A stretch of 64,000 nt of DNA, from the NCBI GenBank assembly GCA_025667525.1, contig CM046877.1:618402580-618466579 (forward strand), read 5' to 3'. The position numbers and the translations under genes are program-made. Position 1 is the stretch's first letter. Every line of letters begins with the position of its first letter. Of the stretch, positions 35,011 through 47,408 are shown one piece after another. The DNA comes from Glebionis coronaria (Eukaryota > Streptophyta > Magnoliopsida > Asterales > Asteraceae). The notes under the pieces were generated by a model. That model worked only from the letters and a program-made list of their open reading frames with translations. It was not told the origin of the DNA and did no database searches.

Positions 35011-38000
35011 TCAAAACTGAAAGTGAGGATAAGAAGTCCGTATAGACTCCTCTGTTTCCCAAGTGGCCTCCCGCTCGGTATGGTCCCTCCACAGTATTTG
35101 ACGAAAGGAATGGTCTTCCTTCTCATAACTCGATCCTGGCGATCTAAAACTGCTTCGGGTTCCTCAATATAAGATAGAACCTCCCGAATCTGATCGAGTG
35201 GATAATTTACTTTGTGAAGCTCATGGTAGTTATACCCCCTGAGTAATGATACATGAAACACGTTGTGGACGTGTGAAAGCTGAGGTGGTAACGCTAATCG
35301 ATAAGACACTTCACCAATACGTTCAAGGATTTCGAATGGTCCGATGTAACGAGGGCTGAGCTTTCCCTTGAGGCCAAAACGTCTGACACCGCGTGTGGGT
35401 GATACTTTGAGGAACACACGATCCCCAGTCTGAAAAGATAGATCTCTGCGATGCTTGTCGGCGTAACTCTTCTGGCGAGTACGCGCTTCTTGCAGTTTTG
35501 CCCTAGCGATGGCGACCTTTTCATTGGTCAGTTCTATCAGTTCTGGTCCTTCAATCAAACGTTCTCCAACCTGATCCCAACAAATAGGAGCACGGCATTT
35601 CCTGTCGTATAACATCTCGAACGGAGCACGCTTGATACTAGCATGCTAACTGTTGTTGTAGGCAAACTCAACTAAGCAAATATAGTCATCCCAGTGTCCT
35701 GTCCATTCTAATACACAGGCGCGTAGCATGTCCTCTAAGGTCTGGATGGTACGCTCTGACTGACCATCCGTCTGTGGATGGAAAGCTGTGCTGAGCTTGA
35801 GCCTAGTTCCCCAAGCTTTATGCAAACCTTCCCAGAAGTGAGAAGTGAAACGGGGATCCCTATCTGATATAATTTCAGAAGGTGTACCGTGTAATCGTAC
35901 GATCTCCTCGGTGAATAGTTTCGCTAATTTACTGACTGCGAAATCTTTGCGAATAGGAATGAAATGTGCTGACTTGGTCAAACGATCGACAACTACCCAG
36001 ATTGCATCATGTCTCCGCTGAGTCTGGGGTAGTCCGGTGACAAAATCCATAGAGATCTTGTCCCATTTCCACATTGGATTATCTAATGGCTGGAGAAGAC
36101 CACTGGAACACTGGTGCTCTATCTTAACCTGCCGACAGGTTAAGCATTTAGACACAAATGTTGCAACATCCTGTTTCATGCCGCTCCACCAGAAATGCTG
36201 CTTAAGATTGTGGTACATTTTTGTGGAACCCGGATGGATAGAGAACGGAGAGCTGTGAGCCTCAGTCATTAAGGCTTCTCTGAGAGCAGGGTCTTCTGGA
36301 ACGCAGAGTTTGGTACCCTGCCATACGATACCATCGTCATCGATGCGAAATTCGGTCTGCTGGTCAATGTTCTGGATAATCGCCCAGATTTCACCATCAT
36401 CCTTTTGTGCGGCTTTAATCCTAGAGAGCAAATCTGATTCTACCCTCAAACTAGCCCAGTATCCCCTCTGTCCGCGTACTAAGAGCTCAATATCATACCG
36501 CTCCAAATCCCGAATAATTTCTTCCTGAACTTTGATGCCATTTATCATACCTGACTTCCTGCTAAGGGCATCTGCTACTACATTTGCTTTGCCTGGGTGA
36601 TACTGGATATTAGTGTCATAGTCTTTTAGCATTTCTAACCATCGCCTCTGTCTCATGTTCAGCTCTCGCTGTGTAAATATATACTTGAGACTTTTGTGAT
36701 CGGTGAAGATATCACACGACTCACCGTATAAATAATGCCTCCAGATTTTAAGGGCGAAAACGACTGCTGCGAGCTCTAGATCATGAGTAGGGTAATTTTT
36801 CTCATACGGCTTCAGTTGACGCGAAGCATAAGCAATGACTTTCCCATGCTGCATAAGTACACAGCCTAAGCCCTTTCCTGATGTGTCATTGTAAATCTGA
36901 TAACCACCTGTACCGGATGGAAGAGTAAGTATCGGTGCTGAGATCAATCGATGCTTGAGTTCCTCAAAACTCTTTTCTCTCTCCTCGTTCCATATAAACT
37001 TCTCACCTTTTCGCATAAGTTGTGTCAATGGTAACGCCAAACGTGAGAAGTTTTCCACAAACCTGCGGTAGTAACCCGCCAACCCGAGAAAACTACGTAT
37101 CTCTGTAACGGACGTCGGTCTTGGCCATTTGGTGATAGCCTCAACCTTCGCAGGATCCATAGTGATTCCTTCCGCAGAAACAATATGCCCTAGGAATGCC
37201 ACTGTATTCAGCCAAAACTCGCACTTCGAAAATTTAGCATATAGTTTCTCTCGTATGAGAATCTGCAAAACTGTACGGAGATGATTGTCATGTTCCTCTT
37301 TGGATTTGGAGAAAATAAGGATATCATCGATGAATACAATCATAAACTTGTCTAAGAATTCGTGGAAGACTCTGTTCATCAAGTCCATAAATACTGCAGG
37401 CGCATTCGTGAGACCGAATGGCATAACAACAAACTCGTAATGACCGTACCTCGTGCGAAAAGCAGTTTTGGTTATATCCTGCTCTTTTACACGCAGCTGA
37501 TGGTAACCTGATCGTAGATCGATTTTTGAGAAGTGCTTGGCACCCTGAAGCTGATCGAATAAGTCGTCAATACGAGGAAGTGGATAACGATTACGAATAG
37601 TGAGCTTATTCAACTCACGGTAGTCAATACACAATCGCATACTACCATCCTTCTTCTTGACAAACAAAACTGGAGTGCCCCAAGGTGACACGCTTGGACG
37701 AATGAAACCCCTTTCTAGAAGTTCCTGAAGTTGATCTTTCAGTTCCTTAAGCTCTACAGGAGCCATACGGTAAGGAGCTTTAGATACTGGTTCTGCACCT
37801 GGAATGAGATCGATACCAAATTCTACCTCTCGCATGGGAGGTAAACCTGGAAGTTCCTCTGGGAAGACATCTGGAAAGTCTGACACCACTGGCTGGTCCT
37901 GAATTGAAGGTGCCTCAGAAGTCGTGTCATGGAATGTAGCTAGGAAAGCCTCACAACCATGGTATAATAAGGTACGAGCCTGTAAAGCTGAAATGATCTG

Positions 38001-38684
38001 AACATGTTTTCCTGGTAGGAAACCCTGGTGAATATACTCTGGTGTCTGGACATCACCAAAGATAACCCGGTGAGCATGACAGTCTATGGTGGCATGATGA
38101 ACCGACAACCAATCCATACCCAGAATAACATCGAATTCACACATATCTAAAGGAAGGGCACTGACTGGACGGATTTTATCATCAAACTCAAGAGGGAGAT
38201 CCTTATATACTTGGGTAATCAGTACAGAGTCTCGCATGGGGGTAGATATACTAAGTACACTGTCTAGTGGCGTAGGGGTCATGTTTATTTTAACTGCATA
38301 TGAAGTAGATATAACTGAGTGGGTGGCGCCTGTATCGAAAAGTACGCAAGCAGCATGTCCGTGTATAAACAAAATGCCAGTAATGGTACCTGTGGTCTTA
38401 TTTGCTTGTTCACGGGTAGTAGTGTAGACACGACCAGTAGTTGGTGGTATCGGTGGTGGTGGAGGTAAAATCTGAGGAATCTGGCCTGAGGTACCAGCAG
38501 TATTCCCGCTCTTGTAATCTCTCTTCAGATGGCCCGGCTGGCCACACTGGAAACAACCACTTGTACCACGACGACACGGTCCCGTGTGTTTCTTTCCGCA
38601 TGTGATGCAAGTGGGATAAGTATACACGGTAGAAGCAGCTCTGGTTTGCTGAGAACCTGATTTACGATGAAAAACATGTGTCAC
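35011..38684 (-). pseudogene. pol of the chromovirus (PR-RT-RH-INT-chromodomain-like)
   Basis: Two knuckle motifs open the frame: [12 protein letters not shown], and [14 protein letters not shown] whose last Cys is Tyr. The protease has LFDTGATHS (about residue 117). Reverse transcriptase shows [33 protein letters not shown] and the catalytic [10 protein letters not shown] (about residue 450). RNase H shows [18 protein letters not shown] and [10 protein letters not shown]. Integrase shows [12 protein letters not shown]...[24 protein letters not shown] and [20 protein letters not shown] at 35646-35648 follows AYNNS, where YNNSYH is usual; the frame continues with HASIKRAPFEMLYD. A 1-nt loss near 35100 shifts the last part. 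In the corrected frame it reads LWRDHTEREATWETE, a chromodomain-like tail ending at 35011. The other catalytic motifs are intact. Confidence 0.82.
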
Positions 38685-38701
38685 GATTCTGATATCTTAA
38701 C
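38649..38701 (-). other. Intron-like segment 3 in chromovirus gag/pol
   Basis: Runs gttaag...ttctcag (53 nt) on the minus strand. Excision joins TALIQ to QTRAASTV in frame, linking gag to the pol frame and bypassing the TGA in between. It is short for a plant intron, so it is weaker than the two below. Confidence 0.3.
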
Positions 38702-38801
38702 CTGAATTAAGGCTGTCTGACTGAAATTAAAATTACCAGAATTTGCCGGTCGGGCAACCTGCTGACCCCTGTTGTTTTGGTCACGCCCCTGTCCAGCATC
38801 T

Positions 38802-38873
38802 CTGTTGGAATTTACAAAAATTTAAGATCTGTTTTACACGATAATTTGGTATTTCTGGAGCTTAAAGACTCAC
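38802..38873 (-). other. Intron-like segment 2 in chromovirus gag
   Basis: A 72-nt segment with a strong donor gtgagt and acceptor ttccaacag. Excision joins GNYR to DAGQGRDQ with the phase kept (AG/A). Confidence 0.45.
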
Positions 38874-39017
38874 CTGTAGTTGCCAGATGAGTTGGAGATG
38901 CCGCGGTAATTATCACCGCCGCTCCTCTTATCTGACCGATTACGGTCATATGACTGACAGTGGTTCCTGTAGTTCTGATGCGGAGTAGCCGATTGGGATC
39001 GGTCTCCTCCTCTGTGT

Positions 39018-39106
39018 CTGTAAGATTATAATTGGATAAGTCATAACATATAAGTTGACAAGCAATAATAAGGCTAAATTGTTTAAGTCTGTTGGGTGAG
39101 ATGTAC
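39018..39106 (-). other. Intron-like segment 1 in chromovirus gag
   Basis: An 89-nt segment, AT-rich, from gtacat to aatcttacag. Excision joins EKR to HRGGDRSQ with the phase kept (AG/A). Confidence 0.45.
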
Positions 39107-39946
39107 CTCTTCTCCGGACGCTCTACATTCTCGAGCTCATCCCTCTCGAAAAGCATCTTGACATCCCGAGCTGCATTAGCTACTTGTGACACATTAGTGA
39201 ATGTGGCACTCATCAGTCTATCTGCAGTCCTAGAGTGAAGAGCCCAGCGAAATTGCTTCGCTTGCTCCTCTACGGTACCCGCAGCCTCCCCTAAGAATCC
39301 AGCCATCCTGAGGTATCGGTGCATGAACTCTATACTGTTCTCGCCATGATTCTGACGAATAACGTGGAAGTCCCTCTTCATTTTAGCTTGCTCCGCATGC
39401 GGGAAAAACTGGTCATAGAACATCGTCTTGAAACGTGCCCAGGTCAATGTAAGCTCCCAAGCATCTCCCCCATTGGACAGTTTCCGAGACCTCCACCAAT
39501 GCAGAGCAGGACCCTCCAGCTTGTAAACATCAAGCCTAACCTTGAAAACATCACCACAACCCATAGCTCCAAAAAATTTCTCTATATGGTAGATCCAGTC
39601 TTCTGCATCAGTTGGAGCTACAGTCTGCTCAAACAGTCGGGGTTTCTGCTTGTTAAACAGATCCAGCCAAGCGGGTAAAGTGGCAGGTGGTGGACCAGGA
39701 GGGTTGTTATTCTGCTGAGGTCCATTTTGATATTCAGCTCAGATCTCATCACGAATTTGGGGTAACATGGCCTGTATAGCAGCCTGAACAGCAGCAGCAA
39801 TGGCAGCTGCGTTAGGGTCATTCTCAGTTTCGCGTCTGGGCGGCATCTGAAATAAAAGAGGATAAGTTGATAAAACTGCCAAAACATGGGATAATAAATC
39901 TGAATATGTAATTCATGAAGGTATAGCCAATATGACATGAATACTG

Positions 39947-40082
39947 GTGAACGCCTAGGGTCAGTTCACAAAATGACAATTTCTGAAACATAAATCTGAC
40001 ATGAGTAAGGATGAACGCCTATGGCCAGTTCATCCATACAAAATTTAAACGGGCGAGGGTGAACGCCTATGGTCAGTTCACC
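39947..40082 (-). repeat. Three stem-loops in the chromovirus leader
   Basis: Hairpins at 39947-39969, 40009-40035 and 40058-40082 share the core TGAACGCCTATGGTCAGTTCA. Their stems differ by compensatory changes: GTGAAC/GTTCAC, GGATGAAC/GTTCATCC, GGTGAAC/GTTCACC. They lie between the primer site and the gag start, where packaging or dimerisation signals of LTR elements are expected. That role is inference. Confidence 0.6.
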
Positions 40083-40283
40083 AAAACGAAATGTTCGCTG
40101 AAAAGCACATGCGATTAAGTATGGCCAGTCCTGTACCAACCGTTTACTTAATCAAAATTTGGAAAATCCGACTGATAAAATTCATGAGTAGCATGGAAAA
40201 TAACGACGCCAAAATACAAGAAGTTCTTGGTGACTACCCACTAGTCACAGGTCAAGATTTAGAGCCTACAGGTCGAACCTTGC

Positions 40284-40295
40284 GCTCTGATACCA
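40284..40295 (-). other. Primer-binding site of the chromovirus
   Basis: On the minus strand TGGTATCAGAGC, complementary to initiator-Met tRNA, four bases from the 5' LTR. Confidence 0.8.
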
Positions 40296-40299
40296 TAAT

Positions 40300-42663
40300 T
40301 GTAACACCCCACTTGGATAAATGGACCATTACGTGTATTTATGGCGTGTCATTAAAGCATGCAAGGCAATGTATTAAACATTAACTGACCAAACGGAAAT
40401 ACCAGAATCAAACATCGGTAGTCCAACATAAGCCCAAAATATAAAGATTAAGTACTGAAAGAAAAAGGACGAAACAGTGTCCAAACAACCAAAGTAAAGT
40501 AACGTAATGTGTGCATAAAAATAAAGGAGTCTGGATAGCTCCCATCCAAATGCACGTACTCTGTTAGAAGTCCTAAGATCGTCCCGGTGAACCTGCCGTT
40601 TGGAACATGAAAGGAAACTACGGCTGAGCATAACGCTCAGTGGACGGATATAGCATGATAAGAATGTACAGAAAGTAATGAATTAGAAGACAACAATGAA
40701 ACTATAAGACTGATATGAACATGTGGTAGAACTCTACATAAACTTTGAAAAACCTGATTCATATATACTGATACTGACATATAACTATAAATTCTGAAAC
40801 ATGCATTTACTGTATTTTATTTGCCAGAGCTTATATAGGTCACGTGCTGTAACAACCGTGCATGAATAACTGGAGGGGTGACCTCGTCATGCTGTAGAGG
40901 GGTGACCTCTAAATAACTGTGCTGGGTGGAGGGATCAGCTCCAATGTGAAGGATGTAGAGCACACACCACATTCACCTGATAACTTGTAACACATATAAG
41001 CCTAGGATGCATCCATACGCCCCACTAATAATACTGATAAAATGGCCAAGCTGAGCTGAGTGGAACGATGCAGGATATCACTCTCCTGCATGTGAGTCAC
41101 GACACCGGTGCCTCTAGTGCCGTGGTTACGGTACCTCCGTAACTCGTACATAAACTGGTCGTGCTTGTATATAATGCTCAGGCAATTTATTTAGCTATTA
41201 ATATGATTATTGATAAACTTAAACATATACTGGGGAAAAACATTTGGCTAAAGACGGAAATCCTAATCATGCATAGAAAGGAAGTCCTTACTAAAAGGAC
41301 GGAAAATCCGTACCTCTAGTCCAGTACTGACTGAATGGAAGACTGAACGGATACTACTCGGGCTTCACGCGTGCTACAAGAACAAAGGGCGCGAATAAGT
41401 TAACTGATATCCGTTATTAAATTTTACTGATCTTATTGGTTTCTTATTTATTTATTTCTGAAATTCCATACGTATATTAACGGCTAAATCTGATCTTATA
41501 ATAATTCATTTTAATGTATTATCGTTCTACTATTAGTTACGTACAAACGTATTTCTGACGATAAAGTATTTCTATAATAAGTATCCCGCTAAATTAGAAG
41601 TTTCTTAATTTAGAAAGTTCTCAATTAATATAATTCCTTTCCTAAAAATATACCTTTTTTAAATATTAAAGAACTATCTTAATTTAATACACTTAAAATA
41701 TATTTTTAAATATTTATAAAACAATTTAATATAAAAAGGTATAATATAAGAATATTTTTTTTTATAATAACGTCCCGAGCCTATCGAGCCCATCTCGGTC
41801 GCACTAAGAAAATCAAACATATTATATAAAAACTGTTCACAGCCGGATTAGCGACAGAATTTTCTGTCGCTAAACCGTCGCTAAACTGTGACCAAAACTG
41901 CCTATAGTAACTGCGACAGAATATACTGTCGCTAACTGTCGCTAATCTGATTTTTTTTTTAAACTAACCGGACCCCCTGCTGTACCAATATAACCACCGA
42001 GAGCCCTATGCTCTCGGGTTTCCCCTGCTCTCCTGTTCTACCCACCGTTATACACAAAGACCCATCGAGACACTTGTAGTCTTGGCTGGGCCAAAACAGA
42101 AACACACCGAGACCCTAATGGTCTCGGTTTACGTGTAAACAACAAAACCCGACCACCACTACATTAATTACCTGTTTAATTTTTATAAAAACATGTGTTC
42201 TTGATATTACCCAGATGGATTCGTGGATCAAAAGAAAAGAAGGAGGATTAAAGATGTTTTACCGATTATGCAATGACTTTGAGATGATAACCAATAAACC
42301 CGAATAGAAACAGCAAAATAAGCTTCGTCTTCCCCCTTTTTCTTTGATCACAGCCGGCGGCATACAAAACCACACAACCCTAATTTATTTGTCTTTTTTT
42401 TTGAGTCGACTGTTATGGGAGAAAGAATCCCGTTTGATTATTTGAGTAAACTAAAATGGGCTAAAGCCCATAATCCCCCTTTTTCTTTTCTTTAAAACCG
42501 GCCCCCTACTCTTTCATTTATTTATTTTTATATATTTTTTTAAAACTTGTATGTAATAATATTTGTATAATTTTCTTACATTGATTTCGCTAATAATTTC
42601 TACGTAATGATTTAAGTAAAAACCCGCGTATTTATGTTCCCCAACTTAAATACGGGTTTTACA
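40300..42663 (-). repeat. 5' LTR of the chromovirus
   Basis: 2364-bp partner of 32464-34828, aligned end to end with scattered substitutions and a few 1-nt length changes in homopolymers. This suggests a rather recent insertion. Confidence 0.85.
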
Positions 42664-42668
42664 TTGCT

Positions 42669-42865
42669 GGTAGCTGCGCGTGTTGTAACACCTCTCTTGC
42701 TCTCTCTTGTTTTTATTTTTTGTTTAGAGGGTGATTTAGGTGTCGAAGGGATTAGGTAGTCTTGGTGGATTGATTCTGTTTTCATTTGTGCTGTTTGGTA
42801 GTTGTTTGTAGAGGAGGTACAGGGGGTTCTTTGTTGCTTTTGTGTGATATTTGTGTGGTTTTATC
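42669..42865 (+). other. Leader of the intronic Copia, second part
   Basis: Continues the leader interrupted at 32463. No ORF is supported before the gag ATG at 42866. Confidence 0.6.
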
Positions 42866-44089
42866 ATGTCTGATCCAAAGAAAAGTGATCAGGATGATAA
42901 TCCTGTTAGTGATACTGAAACTAAAAGTGAAACTGTCATTCATACTAATGACCCTTTGTATTTACACCCTACTGACACAAATGGGCAGCCCATTGTGAGT
43001 GTTAAACTCACTGGTCCTGAAAACTATAAGGTTTGGGCAGCTGCATTTAAACTTGCTTTACATACTAAGAACAAACTGGGGTTTATTAATGGTACTTGTG
43101 AGAAAAATAATGATGATGTTGTGTTATCTAATCAATGGGATAGATGTAATGCTGTGGTTTTATCTTGGATTCTTGGATGTATCTCTTTTGAGTTATATCA
43201 AGGACAAATATTTTTCAAAAAATGCTAAAGATGTGTGGGATGAATTTAAAGAACCTATGATAAAATTGATGGATCTGTTATCTATAATTTGCATTATAAA
43301 ATTTGTTCTCTCACTCAATCTGGTTCTTCTTTGTCTGAGTACTATCATAATTACAACAGTCTATAGAGGCAGTTTGACTCCCTTGTCAATCTTCCTTCAT
43401 GTAATTGTGATGGTGCTCCTCAAATGAAGAGTCATAATGCTCTTATAAGACTCATGCAGTTTTTGATGGGTCTTGATGACACTTTCAGTGTAGTTAGGAG
43501 TCAATTGCTAACTGCAGACCCTTTGCCAGATGTTAAATCTGCTTTTGCTACTCTTTCTAGGGTTGAGTCTCATAAGAACAATCTGGTTCATGCTGTCAGT
43601 GATAAGAATACTGCTACTGCTTTTGTTGTTAAACCTAATAATTGGAATAGTAATAGAAATACTCAAAACAATCAAAATGGTCAAAACAGAGGTCCTAATA
43701 AGAACAACAATAAATTTGTTTGTACTCATTGTAATATGAATGGCCATACTGTTGATAGATGTTTTGAGCTTAATGGATATCCTCCAGGTTTCAAGAAAAG
43801 AAATACTGGAGGATCTAATGGTTCTAATAATGTCACTAGTTCTCTTGGTAATAGTGTTGATCAGGGATCTGGGAAATCTCTTCCCTTTACTACTGATCAA
43901 ATTAATAGTCTCATGGCTTTGATGAATTCTAAGCCTGACATTGATGATGTGCAGTCTTGTGCTGCAGGTATAAAATTTGGTTCTAATCATGTTATTAGTT
44001 TTGTCACTTGTAGATTCTTTAACTATAATACCAATATAAGTACTTATAGTACTTACATTGGCTGGATCTTTGATTCTGGAGCATCATAA
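42866..44089 (+). pseudogene. gag of the intronic Copia
   Basis: The start is MSDPKKSDQDDNPVSDTETK. The Copia Gag core follows (PIVSVKLTGPENYKVWAAAF, NKLGFINGTC). Frames change near 43215 and again near 43255. A TAG (probably from TGG) stands in NSL*RQFDSL near 43360. The frame then continues (MKSHNALIRLMQFLMGLDD) to a CCHC knuckle CTHCNMNGHTVDRC (about 43724) and a protease start GWIFDSGAS (44062-44089). The TAA at 44087-44089 is probably from CAA. Confidence 0.72.
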
Positions 44090-47000
44090 CATATGACATT
44101 TTCTACAGAACATTTGTTTGATATTATTGATGTGTCAAATATGAATATTTCTGTTTCACATCCGAATGGTACTATTGAACATGTTAAGCATGTAGGAAAT
44201 TTTAAACTTTCAGATAAAATTACATTAAAAAATGTGTTGGTTGTTCCAGGATATAAGGTCAGTCTTATATCTGTACACAAGTTGGCTAAAGATAATAAGT
44301 TTGTTGTGTCCTTTACTGAATCTAAATGTTTTGTTTAGGATTCTCATCAAAAGTCCCTCTTGGGGACTGGTAGTGAAAATAATGGACTTTACTTGTTTGA
44401 TTCAGGTAGGAAGTTTGTTAATAGTGCTATCACTAAGTGTAATTTGTCTAAGTGTGTGTGGCATAACAGACTTGGTCATCCCTTAGACCAAGTCTTAGCT
44501 ATTCTTAAGGATAAAATCCATCTTGAGTCTACTAGTAATGTTCAGCCTTGTGATGTGTGTCACATGGCTAAGCAAACTAGAGATCCTTTTCCTATTAGTG
44601 ACCATAAGACCAAAGTTTTGGGTGAAATTGTTCATCTGGATGTTTGGGGTCCTTATAGAGTAAAAAGTAGAGACGGATTTAGATTCTTTCTTACTATTGT
44701 TGATGACTATACCAGGGCTGTTTGGTTATACATGCTTAAAAGCAAATATGAGGTTTTTTATAAACTTGTTGAATTTCATAATCTAATTAAAAATCAATTT
44801 GATGTTGCTATCAAAGTTTTTAGAAGTGATAATGGAACAGAGTTTGTTAATCATAAATTTGAAGTTTTTATTAAGGATAATGGGATTATTCATCAAACTA
44901 CTTGTGTGTATACTCCACAACAGAATGGTATAGCTGAGAGAAAACATAGACACTTACTTAATGTTGCTAGAGCCCTCATGTTTCAGGGGGGATTACCTTT
45001 GAACATGTGGCCTGAATCTATTCTTACTTATGTTTATCTGATTAACAGGATTCCTAGCTCAGTTCTCTCTGGAAAAAGTCCTTATGAAATGATTTATAAA
45101 ATTGAACCTAACACCTCTCATTTAAAAAGTTTTGGGTGTCTTTGTTTTAGTACAGTTCTTAATAATGTGGATAAGTTTGCTGCTAGGTCTGAAAAGTGTG
45201 TGTTCATTGGGTATTCTTTTACTAAAAAGGGTTATAAATTGTTTGGTCTTGAGTCAAAAAATGTGTTTTTCTTAAGGGATGTCAAGTTTTATGAAACAGT
45301 TTTTCCATTCAAAAATGATGTTTGTAAAAGTGATTTGATATTTGAAGATCAGGGTATAAATAGTCTAAATATTTTTGACTTAGTAGTAAACAAATATGAT
45401 GATCCCTATGATGATATGAGAGATGAAAGATTAATAGATAGAGGTAGCATTTCAAAAGGGTCTGTCTTAGCTGAGAAAGTATCTACTGATACTCCTAACA
45501 TTGTTACCAGTAATACTCAGGGGTCAGAGTCTATGACTAATAAAGATCATAGTCTTGGAAACCAGTATAACTTAGGCAGTAATGATGCTAATGACTTAGA
45601 TCATAATGTTGTCCTGGATGATGAAAATTATGAGCCTGAGGGTGAGGAGTTTATAGAGTTTAATCAACTTTTTCAAAATAGTCCAGAGAAGACTGAGCTA
45701 AGAAGGTCAAGTAGACCACATAAGCTTCCTAATAAACTTAGTGATTATGTGCTTGATAAAAGAGTTAAATATGATATTAATACTGTGGTGAACTATAAAA
45801 ACTTGTCTGTGCATAAATTTGTGTTTACTAATAACTTGAATAAAATACATGAACCAAAATCCTATAATGAGGCTGCCAAAGACCCTAGGTGGGTTGAGGC
45901 AATGAATGAGGAGATGGAAGCTCTTAATAGAAACAATACATGGATTATAGTTGATCTACCTCAAGGTAGAAAGCCTATAGCATGTAAATGGTTATGGAAG
46001 GTAAAATATAAATCTAGTGGTGATGTTGAGAGATTTAAAGCTAGAGTTGTGGCAAAAGGGTTTAGTCAAAAAGAGGGTATATACTATGAAGAAACATTTT
46101 CACCAGTTGTTAAAATTGTGACTGTTAGGTGTCTTCTTTCTGTTGATGTGCACAATAATTGGCCTGTTTATCAGTTAGATGTGAATAATGCTTTTCTGTA
46201 TGGAGATTTAGATGAAGAAATTTATATGAATCTTCCTGAAGGGTATGGCTCTAACTCAAACAAGTTGTGCAAGCTAACCAAGTCTTTATATGGGTTAAAA
46301 CAGGCACCTAGGAAATGGAATGAAAATTTAACAAGTGTGTTAACTGAAAATGATTTTTGTCAAAGTAAAAGTGATGTTTCTTTGTTTACTAAGACTGAGA
46401 ATGAGTCTTTTGTTGCCCTGCTTGTTTATGTTGATGGTATTATCATAACAGGGAACAATGAAAGTATTATCAATGACTTTAAAGAATATTTGAGTTCTAA
46501 ATCTAAAATTAAAGACCTTGGAAAACTCAAATATTTTTTGGGTATTGAAGTACTTGATACTAACTCAGGATTATGTCTTAACCAAAGAAAATACTGTCTA
46601 GAATTGCTATCTGAGTATGGAATGTTGGTTTGTAAGTCAGCTAAAGCTCCTATACCAGATTCTTCTAAGAAAAAGAAAAAACTTATTGAAGATGAGGTTG
46701 ATACTATGCTTGATAACAAAACTTGTTATCAAAAGATTGTTGGCAAATTAATATATCTGACTTTAACCAGGCCTGATATTGCTTATGCTGTTCACTGTTT
46801 AAGTCAGTTTATGCATGCTCCTTATAAATCTCATCTGAAATTAGCTTTTCATGTGCTTAGATATCTTAAAGGATCTCCTGGAACTGGTATATCTTTTGAA
46901 AAACATAACAATCTGAATCTTAATGCTTTTGTAGATTCAGATTGGGCTAAGTGTAAGATAACTAGAAAATCTGTTACTGGATATACTGTATATCTGGGTG

Positions 47001-47401
47001 ATAATCTTGTATCTTGGAAAAGCAAGAAACAATCTGTTTTAGCTAAATCTTCACCTGAAGTTGAATATAGAGCCATGAACAGTGTTACTTGTGAAATCAT
47101 GTGGATACTTAAGATTATGAATGATCTTAAGGTGAAAGTGGTCTTACCTGTGCCTATCAGTTGTGATAGTAGTTCTGCAATTCAAATTGCAGCCAATCCT
47201 GTATTTCATGAAAGAACTAAACATTTTGAAATTAACTTATATTTCTTAAGGGAAAAGGTGTCTGCAGGTTTGATCAAAACTGTTAAGATCAAATCTGAAA
47301 ATAATGTAGCAGACCTGTTTACCAAAGGGTTGTCTATCAAAGATCACAATTCTTTTTGTGACATGTTGAAACTTGTTGATCTCTATCACAAGTCAACTTA
47401 A
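44090..47401 (+). pseudogene. pol of the intronic Copia
   Basis: A protease remnant is followed by a TAG at 44336-44338 (CFV*DSHQK, probably from CAG). The frame is then open to 47401. It holds a pre-integrase zinc region (VWHNRLGHP...CDVCHMAKQT), integrase (VHLDVWGPYR, FRSDNGTEFV, NGIAERKHR), reverse transcriptase (YQLDVNNAFLYGDLDEE, SLYGLKQAPRKWNENL) and RNase H (FVDSDWAKCKITRKSVTG, HFEINLYFLREKV). The catalytic YVDD is YVDG (GAT-GGT at 46433-46438), which should abolish polymerase activity. Confidence 0.82.
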
Positions 47402-47408
47402 GAGGGGG
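47401..47408 (+). other. Polypurine tract of the intronic Copia
   Basis: AGAGGGGG directly before the 3' LTR. Confidence 0.75.

Larger units (their letters stand above)
38702..39846 (-). pseudogene. gag of the chromovirus with intron-like interruptions
   Basis: The start is MPPRRETENDPNAAAIAAAV (ATG 39844-39846). An in-frame TGA at 39739-39741 replaces a probable CGA. The frame continues through PAWLDLFNKQKPRLFEQ and DAEDWIYHIEKFFGAMG to the Gag core (LEGPALHWWRSRK, WARFKTMFYDQFFP, EFMHRYLRMAGFLG). After ERPEKR, removing 39106-39018 and 38873-38802, both GT...AG segments, gives a continuous basic Arg/Asn-rich tail (HRGGDRSQSATPHQNYRNH ... DAGQGRDQNNRGQQVARP). A third segment, 38701-38649, would join it to pol in frame. 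Confidence 0.7.
32464..42663 (-). mobile_element. Tekay/Del-like chromovirus (Gypsy) nested in the Copia leader
   Basis: The LTRs (32464-34828 and 40300-42663) have TG...CA ends (TGTAACACCCC...TTTTACA) and differ by only scattered changes. TTGCT flanks both sides (32459-32463 and 42664-42668). On the minus strand the primer site is at 40284-40295 and the polypurine tract at 34829-34840. The order gag, PR, RT, RH, INT, chromodomain-like tail is that of chromoviruses. Length is 10.2 kb. It is a recent but defective copy: a stop in gag, a stop in integrase, and a frameshift in the tail. The intron-like segments in gag are described separately. Confidence 0.87.

Noticed and set aside
40284..40295. 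tRNA gene suggested by TGGTATCAGAGC motifs
   Set aside because: These are primer-binding sites beside LTRs; no cloverleaf follows.
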